Below, in pieces: positions 33,163 to 44,273 of a stretch of 64,000 nucleotides of DNA. Numbering within the stretch: position 1 is the first letter of the stretch; every line of letters begins with the position of its first letter. Where the stretch lies: contig OX596338.1 of assembly GCA_951394405.1 (NCBI GenBank), forward strand, positions 434,001 through 498,000. Reading direction: 5' to 3'. Below the pieces are notes generated by a model, which saw only the letters and a program-made list of their open reading frames with translations, did no database searches and was not told where the DNA came from. Origin of the DNA: Coprinellus micaceus (taxonomy: Eukaryota; Basidiomycota; Agaricomycetes; Agaricales; Psathyrellaceae). The translations under genes were made by a program, and so were the position numbers.

Positions 33163-36100
33163 TTAGTACGCATGTGCAGCCTCACCCTCCCCAGGCCTAG
33201 CCGCGTTTAACAGTCCCCGACTGTACGCAGATGCGATCGCCTCGAACCCACTCTCCTTGACTTCAGCCAAGAAGACATCATGCTGGTCCGCCAGCCGTTC
33301 GTTATTGCGCCGAATCTCGCGGATGACGCTGTGCTCTTGTGCGCATGTCGGGCATTCAGTTTCGTGGTCTTGCAGACATCTAGGTTTAAAATGAGTGAGA
33401 TACGTAGTTGAAGTGAATGGCAAGAGTAGAATTTGAACGTACCGCTGGTGATAACTGTGACTGCACATAAAGTGAATGGTAGGCAGGTCGAGTTGGGCAT
33501 GGCAGATGGCACAACGTGTGTTGTGGAACACACGAGGTTGCTCAGGATCCGATAACTCATCGACCAACTTCCTCCGCGACACGGTCTCCAGTTGGTACGA
33601 CTTCGTCAACGCCTCGTCATTATGGATTTCGGCCCTGCTCGTCGTAATCCTCTTCACTAACCACTCCTTCAACAGTCCCACACTCGCTACCCCGTTCCTG
33701 CTCAACACCTGGATAACCCCGAGTGGAGGGATGATACCCTCCTCGTCGACGTACTCCACCATCGCCTTGACGTCTTCTTCGTGCTTCTTCAGCAGTTCGG
33801 GAGTTGACGTCAAGAATCTGAGAATGAGCGGGTAGAGCTCGGGGTGTTCTGGGCCGTATTGCATGAGATGCTCCACCACCTTCTCTGACGCTTTCGGGTA
33901 GTTAGTAGGATCGCTATTGTGCTTGTCGATCCAGAATCTCAGCACGTCCTCGAACATGCCTAACTTCTCCCAGATGAGGACAAGGCCGGGAGTAAACGCA
34001 TGCGTCGAGCAGAGGATGAGGGCGTGTGTTCGATCGTAGGGCAACGAGTCGTGTCTGAGTACGCGGAGCGCCTTGTCGCGCATGATGTTCTGGTCGAGCA
34101 CACTGCTGCTGGGCATGGATGAAGGTGGAGGAAGGGTGAGGTACAGCTCCAGCAGGGTATTCCAGACCGAAACCTGGTCCTGCTTGTCGACTAACGATTC
34201 CCTCTCCTCCTCAAGCCCATCGAATTGTACCTGACGCGGCTCCCCAAGCAACGAATCCAGATCGTTCTCATCTTTCCGTCTCCCGCTGCTCAACAAGCCC
34301 ACCTCACCGGGAGACTTGTCGTCCACACCCTGCCCCCACCGTCTCTTCGCCACCATCTCCAAGAACACGACGAACTGCTCCATGTGGTCCGCAAAATGCG
34401 AGAAGTACAAACGGGGAGACAGCCGCTTCACTCTCGGAGGCTTGGCTTCGATCGAAGGCACCTTCGCTGATTTGGGTGCGGCTGATGGGGGCGGGGTCGA
34501 AGAGGATGCAGCATTCTCCCGGATGGTATCAGCCCGACGTGGGCCAGGGGTGACGTCCGTGACTCGGATAGTCTTGATGGAGGGCGAAGGAGGCATGGCT
34601 GTCTCGGCTGAGGTAACGGTGGGTAGTGTAGCCCCGCGGTTGAGGGCGAGGTAAGAGAGGTATGAGGGAGCAGGCGCTTGGATTTGCTTGCTAGCCGATG
34701 AAGCTTCGCGGTCATGTCCCTCGCCGGTGCCTTGTATGAGTGAGCCGGTGCTGGTACACAGGTCTACGAGAAGTTGCGTCGTCTCCTCTGGAAGGCTCTG
34801 GAGCATGGCACGCCCGTATCTCGCAAGGTTACTCTCGGCCTGTCGGGGAGCAACGTGAGGTGACGTTTATATCGCTATCAGCGAGATAAATGTGGGGGAC
34901 TTACAGCTTCAGGACCAAGCTTCCGCAGGTATGCAAGGGCGTCCTTCACGTTCCTGGCATCTTCGATCTGGATCCGGAGGTAATCCTCATGCCTCTCGTA
35001 CTTCTTCGCAAGATACGAAGCGTGCTCAAAGTACCCCGCCTGCCTGCACACCCGGATCGCAGTATCCAAATCGAAAGGTAGTTCATCGGGATCGGCGGAA
35101 TCCCGCTTCGACTCGGTCTTGATGAATTGGTCGAGTCGGTTCACGTCTTTGAGCTTGGTGTAGGTGTTGAGGAGGAGGGTCGTGTGGTCGGAATTGGCGA
35201 CGCCGAGTGAGTGGAGTTCTTGAAGGTAGGTGACGAGGTTGTGTATCCGTTGGGAGTCCAGGAACTGGGAATGAGTTAGCGTAAAGTCGACAGGTAATCG
35301 AGAAACAATCTACCTTGCGAATGACGTAGCTGGGCTGAACAAACCCAATCGTCTGCAGGTACTGCTGCATGGAACCATCGTAGTCGCCCTTCGTGTACAA
35401 ATGATCGCCATATTGTTGATGGATGTCCGCAACGCTCGAGTCCTCGAGGCTCTGCGTCTTGGCCAGGTTGAGCGCGATTTGATATAACGACTTGCGGTAC
35501 AGCATGTCCAGCTTCGCCGCGGTCGACTTTTCCTCAAGACACAACAATTGCCCATCTGTCGAAAGGACGTAGACGTTGCCCCATTGCGATACGACATCTC
35601 GAACACCCTGCTTGAACGCCCCCGAGTACGCGACCAACTTGTTCTCGAGGTCGAATACGTTGACTTTGGTGATATCTTCGCCGGGGTTTCCAGAGCGGGC
35701 GACAAAGTTGCGCACCGTAGCCGATGCGGCGCTTGCAGAGGGGAAGAAGGGAGGGGAGACGATGACGAGGTAGCTCAGGTGGGTATGGACCGAGGTCTTG
35801 ACGCCTTCGTATGCCAAGCAGGCTCCCCGGCCATCGGTGCTGCAGATGTACAGCGCTTCGTCACGAGCGACGACCATATCCCGAGCCTTCGAGTCCATCG
35901 TCGCGCATCCGAGCCCACTGCCGATTTCGTCGACGACGGAGGGTGTGCCTCCACTTCCTCGGCCGGATGCTTGGTAGCACAGCACCCTGTTCGTGGTGAC
36001 GATGAAGAGATATGTGTTGGGCGAGTCCTCTGTGGGTTCTCTGAACCCCAGGCCGGTGATGGGTTCTGTTGGGGACTCGTGCACTATTCGCGACTTGGGC

Positions 36101-36807
36101 AGCGTGGTGAGGGACGTTGAACTGGCGAGAGACTGGTCCAGGTGGCGATACAGGATGACAGTTCCGTCTCCAAGACCTATAGAGAGATGGGATAGGTTGG
36201 CAGAGAGCGCGACGGTCGTGATAGGATGCGGTCGATTGCTCAGTTGGACCTTCGTTGACCGCAGGAGATTCGGTACTCCAGTCTTCTTGTCGCGGTTTTC
36301 CACATCCCAAATCTTCAGTAGAGGAGACTTTATGGCGTCTTCTTCCTAGACCTGGTAAGAACGCGAATAGTTGTAGAGAGGAGTCGAACATACACCCAAA
36401 GTAACCAGGATGCCTTTCCGCTCGACCATGTGCGTCACTCGCCCGCCGACGTGGGCTACCCAGCTCGATATTGATTCGAATTCGCGGTTCATGAGGTGTA
36501 CGCTTCCGTGGACATCCGCTACGAGCATCCCAGCAGACGAAGAGACCATGGCCGATATTTCGCCTGGAATCTGCGGAATGGTTGTTCGCAGGTGCCGGAG
36601 AGAAACCTCAACAGACTTACCTTGAAGATATACGGTGAACTCTCCAAATCATGAGGATCTTTGACTGGTGCTACATCGAAGAATGAGAATTGTCTCCACT
36701 ACACGCGAAATCGTCAGTGCCCCCTCGCGATCAGGTATCGACGCGAAACATACCGCAGGAGCTGCGCCTGGGTTCAGCACACTGCTTGAGGTCGGATTGG
36801 ACGCCAT
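33163..36807 (-). CDS. VPS11: Vacuolar sorting protein VPS11 (Pep5), RING-H2 C-terminus
   Basis: Seven exons (36807-36754, 36698-36621, 36570-36394, 36345-35314, 35264-34905, 34839-33443, 33379-33163) give 1104 aa. The N-terminal half is beta-propeller-like (GMLVADVHGSVHLMNREFES, SIGLGDGTVILYRHLD). The middle has clathrin-type helical repeats (DQFIKTES, AIRVCRQAGYFEHASYLAKK). The end is a RING-H2 finger (about residues 1010-1047: CAIC, FMCSHSYHQRC, CPTC). VPS11 is a core subunit of the HOPS and CORVET tethering complexes for endosome-vacuole fusion. The last intron (63 nt) is in frame and stop-free, but splicing is needed to bring RCLQDH next to the RING histidines. Slightly longer than yeast Vps11 because of a low-complexity insert. 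Confidence 0.93.
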
Positions 36808-37096
36808 CTTTGAGCGAACCTGGGTATCCTAGACTGCCATTAGAACCTGAAATCATCAACCTAGATCCAGGGGCCACGAACCTGATAGTCTGAGGTAGAC
36901 CTTGGGGCGCACAGTCACCGCGCTTGGTAGTCCGCAAACAGCAATACGTTCCCACATGCCAAATGGCTGCGTGTTCGCGGTCCTCTCCGACACTCTCAAG
37001 CATAGTACCACCACCACCCTCCATACCTTTTGTGAGTCAGGGCTACGTTCTCGTTGAACGTGCTTCTAACGAGTACCTAGATTTCCAATAGAAACA
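36808..37096. other. Divergent promoter VPS11 / ATP18
   Basis: 289 bp between two divergent start codons; no repeat or strong motif seen. Confidence 0.6.
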
Positions 37097-37410
37097 ATGG
37101 CCTTCCTTGGACTCCGAAAGTGGCCCACTCCCGTACGTCACAATGCACTGTTGGCTGAACGATTTTTTGACAACGACGGCGCCGCGTTTCTCAGGTCGCC
37201 AAGCCCTTGTGGACCTTCATCGTTGCTGGAGGTATCACAGGTTACCTCGTCTACGGTGCTCAGCAGTCCGGTGTCCGATGTGCGTCACGTTTCAATTCAG
37301 GAGGAGCGCTTGATTGACACGCACTTTCCTTGTTCACTCTAGCTACTGAATGGCGCAGCGACGCCCGCAATCCCTACGCCGCTCAGATTGCTCGCGAGTC
37401 CTTGCACTAA
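37097..37410 (+). CDS. ATP18: Mitochondrial ATP synthase subunit j (Atp18)
   Basis: Three small exons (37097-37132, 37195-37279, 37343-37410) encode only 62 aa. The protein starts MAFLGLRKWPTPVAKPLWTF, has one membrane span (IVAGGITGYLVYGAQQ) and ends with RNPYAAQIARESLH. This matches the i/j subunit (Atp18), a small single-pass inner-membrane protein of the F1Fo ATP synthase that sits in the peripheral-stalk/membrane sector. Exon phases are consistent (a full codon boundary, then T|CT). It is easy to miss because no exon exceeds 85 nt. Divergent from VPS11. Confidence 0.85.
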
Positions 37411-37740
37411 ACAGACGGATAAGCAGTGTTGTATAGAGAAGGATTTTGGGAATAGTACGCTCTTTTATTGCCGCGGATTGTCTATTCGAGTCGCCATACC
37501 CCAGATCACCAAGCGCAAAATCACTATAACATTTCTTGCCCGGAACCTCGAGCACCAGGGAACCACTCCCAACCGCCGTCAGCCATTAAACGCTATTCTC
37601 CTACTCCCGGCCGATGTTCACCTCCAATACCCCACTGAGCGTCCAATACTCCCCGAGCGCGTCGATATCATGGCCTACCTTGAAACATGCCATCCTTTCC
37701 TATCGCTACGATGTACAAAAACAGTTGCAGGACGACGCTC
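37411..37740. other. Convergent 3' intergenic region
   Basis: 330 bp between ATP18 and the membrane-protein gene, transcribed towards each other. Open frames here are antisense shadows; nothing else seen. Confidence 0.55.
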
Positions 37741-39154
37741 CTACGGAACAGCTTTTGGTTCATTAACGGTTTCTGAAGAGGCCGTGTCCTGGGTTTGGTC
37801 GCTGGCGAAGATTAGAGGCATATCTGGCGATGACCACGCGGACCCAGCGACCTCCTTATTCCATGCACGACCTTGCAGAACACGGATGATGATGAACTGT
37901 GGGGAGAGAGCCTAGATTATCATCAGACCTAATAACTCTCTCTTGACCGCGAGCAGGACATGCTCACCGTGAACGCGACCCAAATCATGATAGGTGTAAA
38001 CTTGACCTTCTCCACGTTGCCCGGACCTGCTCGGGATAGCGCCGCGGTCAATATCCCAAGCAACGCGGACGGAAGGGCGGATTCAACGAGGGTTGCCGTC
38101 AACCCTAGGTATACATTATCGCTCGGAAGCTTGCCCACAAGGTTTCGTAGTCGGTTGCGAGTCCTTGCTATCTTCGTTATGATAGCGACAGTGACCATAA
38201 CGTTGACGAAGATGGGTAAAACGATGGCTACCCAAGGGGAATGCCATTCTAGGAACTTGTTGGGGAAGTTGGGTGACCACCATGGGTCGGATTTCACCCC
38301 CAAGGCGGCCAGCTTGGCCAGTGCAACTATCCCTATGAGTGGGCCAGCTATGTATAAACAAGCGGGTTAGAACAGGTTCCTTTGAACGCGCCATGGAGAA
38401 CCGACCTAGAGAAGCTAGGGACAAAACGCCAGCCGCGGGATAGATCCATTTCGCCGTTGAAAATATCACGTAGAAGCGATAGATCTAGGGAGGTGTTCAC
38501 GAGTGTGAAAGGCTCACGTCGAGGCGAAACGCACCAGAATGGCATCCACGGTGACTATCAGTGCCTCAACTATGGTTGCGTAGGCAATTTCCACTCCTTT
38601 ATAATGAATGAGATTCTTGGTGTTCTTGAATGTCTTGCAGAACTCTTGTCCCCCAACCCCTACAGAAGCAGGGATGCAAATCATCTTGACGCCTTCATTA
38701 TCAGGATTGTCCCGGAGCCATTGAAGTGTTTCGTCTTTCGTTCTTGAGAAGTCCCCCAGGTGCGCCAGGGAGGCGTATCTCTGTCCATACGCTACACAGG
38801 CCAACACCACGCTGGCGGTGTAGAGGACGACGAGAGCCATGCTAATGTAGAACCATGCGTCTAGGGATATCCGTTTCTTTTTGTAGGATCTCCGGGTTCG
38901 ATTCCGCGCCGGCTGGAGGATGTATTGTCGAAAGATGTAACCCCCGGCGATTAGCTGAACGCCTATCGTGGAAAACGACTTGAATGAGCCGCATGCCATG
39001 GCCATAGGTACTGAGGACGCCGCGACGTACCCAAGAAAAACGTTGCAAGTAGCGTTGCAAGTGTGTAGTCCACAAGGAAGATGGGTCGGACCAAGAATTG
39101 GACTTGGTAATCTACAGACTCTGGAAACCATAGGTCAGGACGGAAAAGGGACAT
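37741..39154 (-). CDS. Multi-pass membrane protein, fungal family of unknown function
   Basis: Five exons (39154-39031, 38962-38535, 38484-38406, 38347-37968, 37896-37741) give 388 aa. I count about six or seven hydrophobic spans, including FLVRPIFLVDYTLATLLAT, AWFYISMALVVLYTASVVLA, WVAIVLPIFVNVMVTVAII and LVESALPSALLGILTAALS. MSLFRPDLWFPESVDYQ precedes the first span. The arrangement is that of the abundant lineage-specific 7-TM-like families of Agaricomycetes, for which no function is established. Exon 2 begins GC after a GATAG acceptor, chosen because only that site joins FFL to VQLIAGGYIF in frame. Splice sites are otherwise canonical. Confidence 0.75.
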
Positions 39155-39717
39155 GGTTCAGCAACGAGGGACGGTGGATAAGGAAGGGTCGTGGACAATG
39201 TTTCTTTTGCACATTGTCCAAGTCCTATATATTCGGAGGATTGGCATCTTCTTCAAGGGGCATCTGAATCGCCGACCATCAAGTTTCGTGACGAGGTCTT
39301 TTGACGCCGGTTTGATGGACAGGTTCCGCCCACCCGGAAGAGTGCCCTCCAGAAGGCTGTGTGAGGTGAGGCGAGGATCCCATTTTCAACTACTCTCCCA
39401 CATAGAACGAGGTAACATAGTATGTTCTCGTATCTTTACTCCACCGCAAAGGATAGGCAGCGGTCTTGTGACAGCTGTGATAGGGGTTTCACCATAGTAG
39501 TATGGGCGCTTAACCCTCAGCGGAGATCAAAGCGGATCGCCATTCCTCGGCGCGCTCCCAGGCTTGCCCGCTGGCAGTCAATTTCTGCCTCTTTGGTCAT
39601 TTGACCCGCCCGCTCGAGCTGCGGAACTTCCAAACTCTCTCCACCAGCGGTATGGAATGCCATACACCCACCTGACCAATCTCACCTTCCAACCCTAGGA
39701 ACAATAGCGTCCACAGC
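39155..39717. other. Divergent intergenic region
   Basis: Between the membrane-protein gene (minus) and an F-box gene (plus). Contains GGGCGCTTAA at 39504-39513, the complement of the TTAAGCGCCC core that recurs near F-box loci, about 205 bp before the next ATG. Confidence 0.6.
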
Positions 39718-41385
39718 ATGGACTCCCCTTTCGTACCATTGCTCGCCACGAACTACGTGCCCACAGAGCAAGAGGCCGGCATCATTGCCCAACTCCTGGC
39801 TGCTCCGCAGAACGAGTTGTATGGCCTCGACGTTACAATACACCACCTGGAGAACCAACTTTTACAACTTCGGAACCGTCGAGATCAGCTGCAGACCACT
39901 GTCAATGCACACCGAGCCATGATAAGCTGTGCTCGTCGGATCCCTGACGAGATCCTACAAGAGATCTTTGTCAACTCACTCCCTGACGCGTATCTCCCCA
40001 CCTTGTCCGCAAAGCGCGTTCCAATGCTATTCACGCGCGTTTGCAGACGATGGAGGGCCCTTGCGTTCGCCAATCCTCGCCTTTGGTCGAGGCTCCACAT
40101 ACATGCGCTCCCAGACCGTGAATGGTATGCAGAGAAGAGGGAGGAGAAGCTTACTCATATCCGGGAGTGGCTGGCTCGTGCTCGCACAACCCCTATCTCT
40201 CTATCTTTTCGATGGGAGAGCGATATCCGACCAGTCTTTTCCTCCATTCACTCGATATCGCCACGGCCTCGGTGGGAAGGGCTCAGGACAGAAATTGGCG
40301 GGAGTACACTGTCTTACCTCACTCAGGTGGAAGGCCACGGGGGCCCCATCCAACACTGCAAGAGAATACATCTCGCTTTCGGCGGGCTGATGAGCGAAGA
40401 CACCTACAAACAGCAGCTCACCACGCTCAACCTCCTTGGGAACCAGCACTTGATATCGTTGTCCCTCATCTCTGCCACCGGTTCCACGTCTTTCGACATC
40501 ACACCTTATATACCATGCGCCAAACTTCAATACCTCGACTTGGGAGTGGGTATAAACTCGGACTTCGCGAGGAGCATCAGCCTATCATCCCTCGTTAAGA
40601 TCCTACGACAATGCCCCAACCTCCGAATCTTGAAAACACCACTCGACCTCGAGGACAGCACCCCTGTAGATCTTTCTGGTCTTCAGCCAGAGGAACAACT
40701 TGTCCACACCCGGATCCGGGAAGTGTCTCTGACCTTGAGCAACATCATCGACGACGGGCACCCTATAGGGGTTCTAGTCCCTTCCATGCTCCCCGCCCTT
40801 TCAGCTCTCCACCTCCTATTCAAAGAGACATGGCGCGAGCACGACCCCGAGGAGGACCTCGACATCCCCGCTCTCTCGCAAAGTCTGCAAGCCTCCTCAC
40901 TAACCGCTTTAACCCTCCATCCCATGACTCTCCCGCAAGACGATTTCATCGCCCTCTTAGGTGGCCTTCCCAATCTGGTTCAACTTCACCTCCTAGAGGT
41001 CAGCGGCGAGGTTCACATCGACAAGCTCTATGATGCAGAGGTCATTAGCTTCCTTAGCCCCGCCCAGTCAGACGATCCAGAGGGTGAGGTCCACGGTTGT
41101 CCCCACCTCCAGTACCTAAAACTGGAGAAGAACTCCTCAAGTTCCGACGACGAGATTCTGCCCGGTCTTTTGTTCAACCGACCGGTGCCTCTCAAACAAT
41201 GTCACATCCACTTCAGATGGCCAAGGGACGGGGAAGAATTCACGTTGGAGGACTTCGACGTCCTCCGATCGGCAGGGCTGGACCTGCAGCTTAGACACGG
41301 CACCTTCGAAGTCTGTCGCTCACGGAGTACTCGGGATTTCAACCAAACGGATAGGCTGCTGTATGGGTGGGATGTTGAATTGTAG
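39718..41385 (+). CDS. Coiled-coil/F-box-like protein, intronless family
   Basis: A single exon of 555 aa. The N-terminus MDSPFVPLLATNYVPTEQEA leads to a short coiled coil (HHLENQLLQLRNRRDQLQT). The F-box-like element follows (ARRIPDEILQEIFVNSLP, then FTRVCRRWRALAFANPRLWSRL), then an LRR-like body and a closing block DVLRSAGLDLQLRHG. The intact 28.6-kb gene and the 21.4-23.9 kb pseudogene are paralogues. The start is secure because the pseudogene shares the first residues. It is probably a nuclear or cytosolic SCF substrate adaptor; the target is unknown. Confidence 0.9.
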   Translation: MDSPFVPLLATNYVPTEQEAGIIAQLLAAPQNELYGLDVTIHHLENQLLQLRNRRDQLQTTVNAHRAMISCARRIPDEILQEIFVNSLPDAYLPTLSAKRVPMLFTRVCRRWRALAFANPRLWSRLHIHALPDREWYAEKREEKLTHIREWLARARTTPISLSFRWESDIRPVFSSIHSISPRPRWEGLRTEIGGSTLSYLTQVEGHGGPIQHCKRIHLAFGGLMSEDTYKQQLTTLNLLGNQHLISLSLISATGSTSFDITPYIPCAKLQYLDLGVGINSDFARSISLSSLVKILRQCPNLRILKTPLDLEDSTPVDLSGLQPEEQLVHTRIREVSLTLSNIIDDGHPIGVLVPSMLPALSALHLLFKETWREHDPEEDLDIPALSQSLQASSLTALTLHPMTLPQDDFIALLGGLPNLVQLHLLEVSGEVHIDKLYDAEVISFLSPAQSDDPEGEVHGCPHLQYLKLEKNSSSSDDEILPGLLFNRPVPLKQCHIHFRWPRDGEEFTLEDFDVLRSAGLDLQLRHGTFEVCRSRSTRDFNQTDRLLYGWDVEL

Positions 41386-43064
41386 GACATAGGCGTGGAA
41401 CCGACGGGTTGCCTGTCTTGAGTAACATCTCCTTTGGATTCCATCTATTCAAATGCCTTCGAAGCAGCACTGGCATGACGGTAGCATAGGAACCATAGAG
41501 TCGCGCAATTAGCTACCGATGATGAAGTCTAACCTACCTCCAGCAACACACCGACGAGCCATGCTCTTTAGCGTTGAAGTAGGCTCCTCCGAAGATTGTT
41601 CTGAAAACGCGAACGGGCTTTCTCCAGGATAGGCCACATGGCAGTGACAGCACCCTCAAATTTTTTCCACATTCCTTCCGAACCGACACCGAACAAGGAG
41701 ACCGTAGCGACGGTTTGTCGCAGGGCAGCGAGGATATTAGTGTCCCTTCATGTCTTGTGTGCGAGCTAATCAAACACGAAGCGCTTGTAAGTTTTCAACC
41801 TGATAATTCACAGATGAGGAAGTAACACCCATCGGCGGAGAGGGCGACGTTCAACACCCAATCCAGGAACTAACGCGTGGTGCAGTGCCGCCCCGGCCGG
41901 TTCAATATTGAGCGTTGCTGAGTGTGGGCGCCTAAATCCCACACGGCCTCCTCGGATCCGCTTCCGATTGACCCTTTCATACAGCCTTTGCATTTTATGC
42001 AGTGAAAAAGGGACGAATACATAGTGCGCTTCGGAGAGGGGATGAAAATGTATCTCTTGCTCATGAATTGTTTGCTCGGAGGCCGTGTACCTGGCTTGTG
42101 GTGAGGACAAGTGGGCGGCCGATGATCTATCAAAGCTTTGACTACGTCAATGCACTGGACGGACGGAAGAACCTGGGCTATGAGGTAACGCAGTTTCTAG
42201 ACCACCATACGCAGATCAGCGGAAGCCTGTTTATTGATATGTCGGATTGGAAGCTATTAAATTCGGGCGAGGACGCTCAGTACGTCGTATGCTTAGTTCA
42301 AAAAATGCGTTCAGCATTCAGCAATTTCAGCTGACTTGACGAGTGCACCGTTAATACGACAGGCAACTCGAGAGTAAGATTAGAACCGTGTTTTTCTCCA
42401 GTCTTCTTTACAAAGAGCCATGTATAGAGATGTTCCTAGTTGTCTTGGCTTGGAGATGGATAGATCCTTCTCTGTGGGCAGTGCAAGTCGAGAGGCGTCT
42501 GGGCGAGATGAAATGTCAGGGAGTCAGACACTTCAATCTTCTCGAAGATACGGTGGGCCTTGATATCACAGTTGTAGGCTTCATCCACAGGTTATGGGAA
42601 TGCCCAAAGCACGAATATGTTCGTTACAAGCCACAGAAATCAAACGAACTTCGGGGTCAGAGATAATTCATCTGCCGAAGGAGTAGCTTGGACATATGGA
42701 AGTATAATCATTGATCACCATTCGAGGTTGTGTTGATATCATGCACATTGTCGCGCCAAACTGAGGGATCGGCGGACGTGAGCCAAGGATTCGCATTGGT
42801 CTTGACGGAACTCCGTGCCAAGTCATGGTATTTGCGAAGAGTACTCACTTTGGGCCAAGTACTTTGAGCCGTAATGACAGATTTCCAGCACGGATTAGTC
42901 AACCTAGATAGATATGTATAAAAGGGCTGGTAACGCAGGCAGAATCTTCAGAGCGTTTGAAACGTCCTCATCCACACCTCTAGTGCAGCTCATCGCTGGT
43001 CGGTTAGCCACGCACCAACTTCTGCAACCACCAGTAACTCTATAATCAATCACCCTCACACAAA
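41386..43064. other. Long intergenic region without supported gene
   Basis: About 1.7 kb. Two plus-strand frames of 92 and 110 codons (42002-42334, 42388-42666) have no recognisable motifs and no convincing splice partners. GGGCGCCTAA at 41926-41935 lies inside a small hairpin (GTGTGGG...CCCACAC) and is the complement of the F-box-linked core, so an old F-box upstream region may be present. A TATAAAAG sits at 42918 for the next gene. Confidence 0.55.
42917..42925 (+). promoter_or_regulatory. TATA box of the secreted basic protein gene
   Basis: GTATAAAAG lies 148 bp upstream of the ATG at 43065. It is the clearest TATA element in the window and fits a strongly or conditionally expressed secreted-protein gene. 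Confidence 0.6.
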
Positions 43065-43655
43065 ATGAAGTTCTCTACCACCCTCGCTGTTGCATCCCTC
43101 CTTTCTGCCGTCTTCGTTTCCGCCACCCCGATCCCTTCCGAGCTACAGTCCGAAGTCGACGCCCGGGAGTTCTCTGTGAGTGGTGTTTATTTTCATGTTG
43201 GGTACGACGATGACCGACCTCGGCTATAGAACGAGGACATTATCTTCGAGCGCGCCAGCTTATGGCGAGGAATCAAGAAAGCCGCCGGGAACACCTGGGA
43301 CATGGCCGTCAAGAAGGTATTCCACACCAAAAACCAGCCTGTCGCTCGTCCAGCTGGACCTGGACCTTTCAACAAGTTGTGCGTGCCGTATCACACCTTT
43401 ACATTCACGATCTGGTTACTCACTAAGAGCATCCATCACAGAGCCAAGCAGCCTACGGGGCCGAAGCCGAGACCAGGTGGTGTCCGCCCCGTCAAGGTCC
43501 CTCACGGCTCTTTGGTCAAGTCCACTGGTAGGCTCAGCGCCAACCGGAAGGCCATTTGGGATGCAGGCCAGAAGAAGTCCAAGAAGGTTATTCCGCCGAG
43601 GCGCGTTCCTCGTCGTGGTACACACGTCAGGATGCCTAAGAAGGGACGCAAGTAA
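43065..43655 (+). CDS. Small secreted, highly basic protein
   Basis: Three exons (43065-43175, 43230-43378, 43442-43655) give 157 aa. MKFSTTLAVASLLSAVFVSA is a clear signal peptide, followed by a short acidic stretch (SELQSEVDAREF). The mature part is strongly cationic and Pro-rich: RPAGPGPFNK, KQPTGPKPRPGG, KKSKKVIPPRR and a terminal MPKKGRK. No cysteine is present in the mature chain. I recognise no family; possible roles include antimicrobial or effector-like secretion, but this is inference from composition alone. The acidic segment could be a propeptide. Intron 2 (63 nt) is stop-free and in frame. Confidence 0.75.
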
Positions 43656-43939
43656 ACGGATCCAACTTGAGGCGTGCCTACTGCGCGTAGTAGGATACGT
43701 ATAGTAGAGTGGCAGTTGCGGTTGTTACCGTTGACGAATATAAACATTGTTCGTTTTTTTCTTCGGCGGGGAAGGGCGATGACATGTATGAAGACATTGT
43801 CCTACGGCAGTATCCCACACTTAAGCGCCCAAGCTTCGTTGATCCCGATGAAATAGCTATCTTTGGATGGAAACACGGCTAAGTTGCAGCTCAAGTTGCG
43901 CTCCTTGGCCCGAACCCTAGTTTCGACGCGCGTACCCGG
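43656..43939. other. Intergenic with F-box-linked motif
   Basis: Contains CTTAAGCGCCCAAGCTTCGT at 43820-43839, very close to the core upstream of the F-box loci at 14.9 and 16.5 kb, about 120 bp before an F-box fragment. Confidence 0.6.
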
Positions 43940-44105
43940 AATCCGACCCGCTTCCGATGAGGCAGTTCATGTTCACTTTGATCGGCGTAGAGGGCTGGAT
44001 ATATCCGAGGGTTGCGCTCCTTGGGTCGCTCGTGGGCTGGACCTGAAGCTGAGGTACGCTTCGGAGGAACCTTACGATATCAAGTATGCCAGCGGGAAGT
44101 TCTAG
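43940..44105 (+). pseudogene. C-terminal fragment of a coiled-coil/F-box gene
   Basis: The stretch EAVHVHFDRRRGLDISEG...GLDLKLRYASEE matches the closing block of the intact 28.6-kb gene (VHIEFGRFMEEDIRG...GLDLRLSYAPEE). No N-terminal part is present. It retains an upstream TTAAGCGCCCA block, which suggests that a whole gene collapsed by internal deletion. Confidence 0.7.
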
Positions 44106-44273
44106 CAGGTGGATTGTCTCGGGTACGGATGGGAGTAGAGTTGAAGACCGATCACACTTCCAAACGTATTCTGGATCGCTGTACGGTAGTTTGCACACGT
44201 AAATTAGAAAGAAATTTGTGCAGAGAACACTAATGCATGCTCTTCGGCGGGCACTAACACAGGGTCAAATATT

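Noticed and set aside
38895..38905. Perfect tRNA B-box GGTTCGATTCC
   Set aside because: The flanking bases do not form a T-stem, no A-box lies at the right distance, and it sits inside a coding exon of the membrane-protein gene.
42002..42666. Two open frames of 110 and 92 codons
   Set aside because: No signal peptide, domain, splice partner or codon bias; not better than chance frames.
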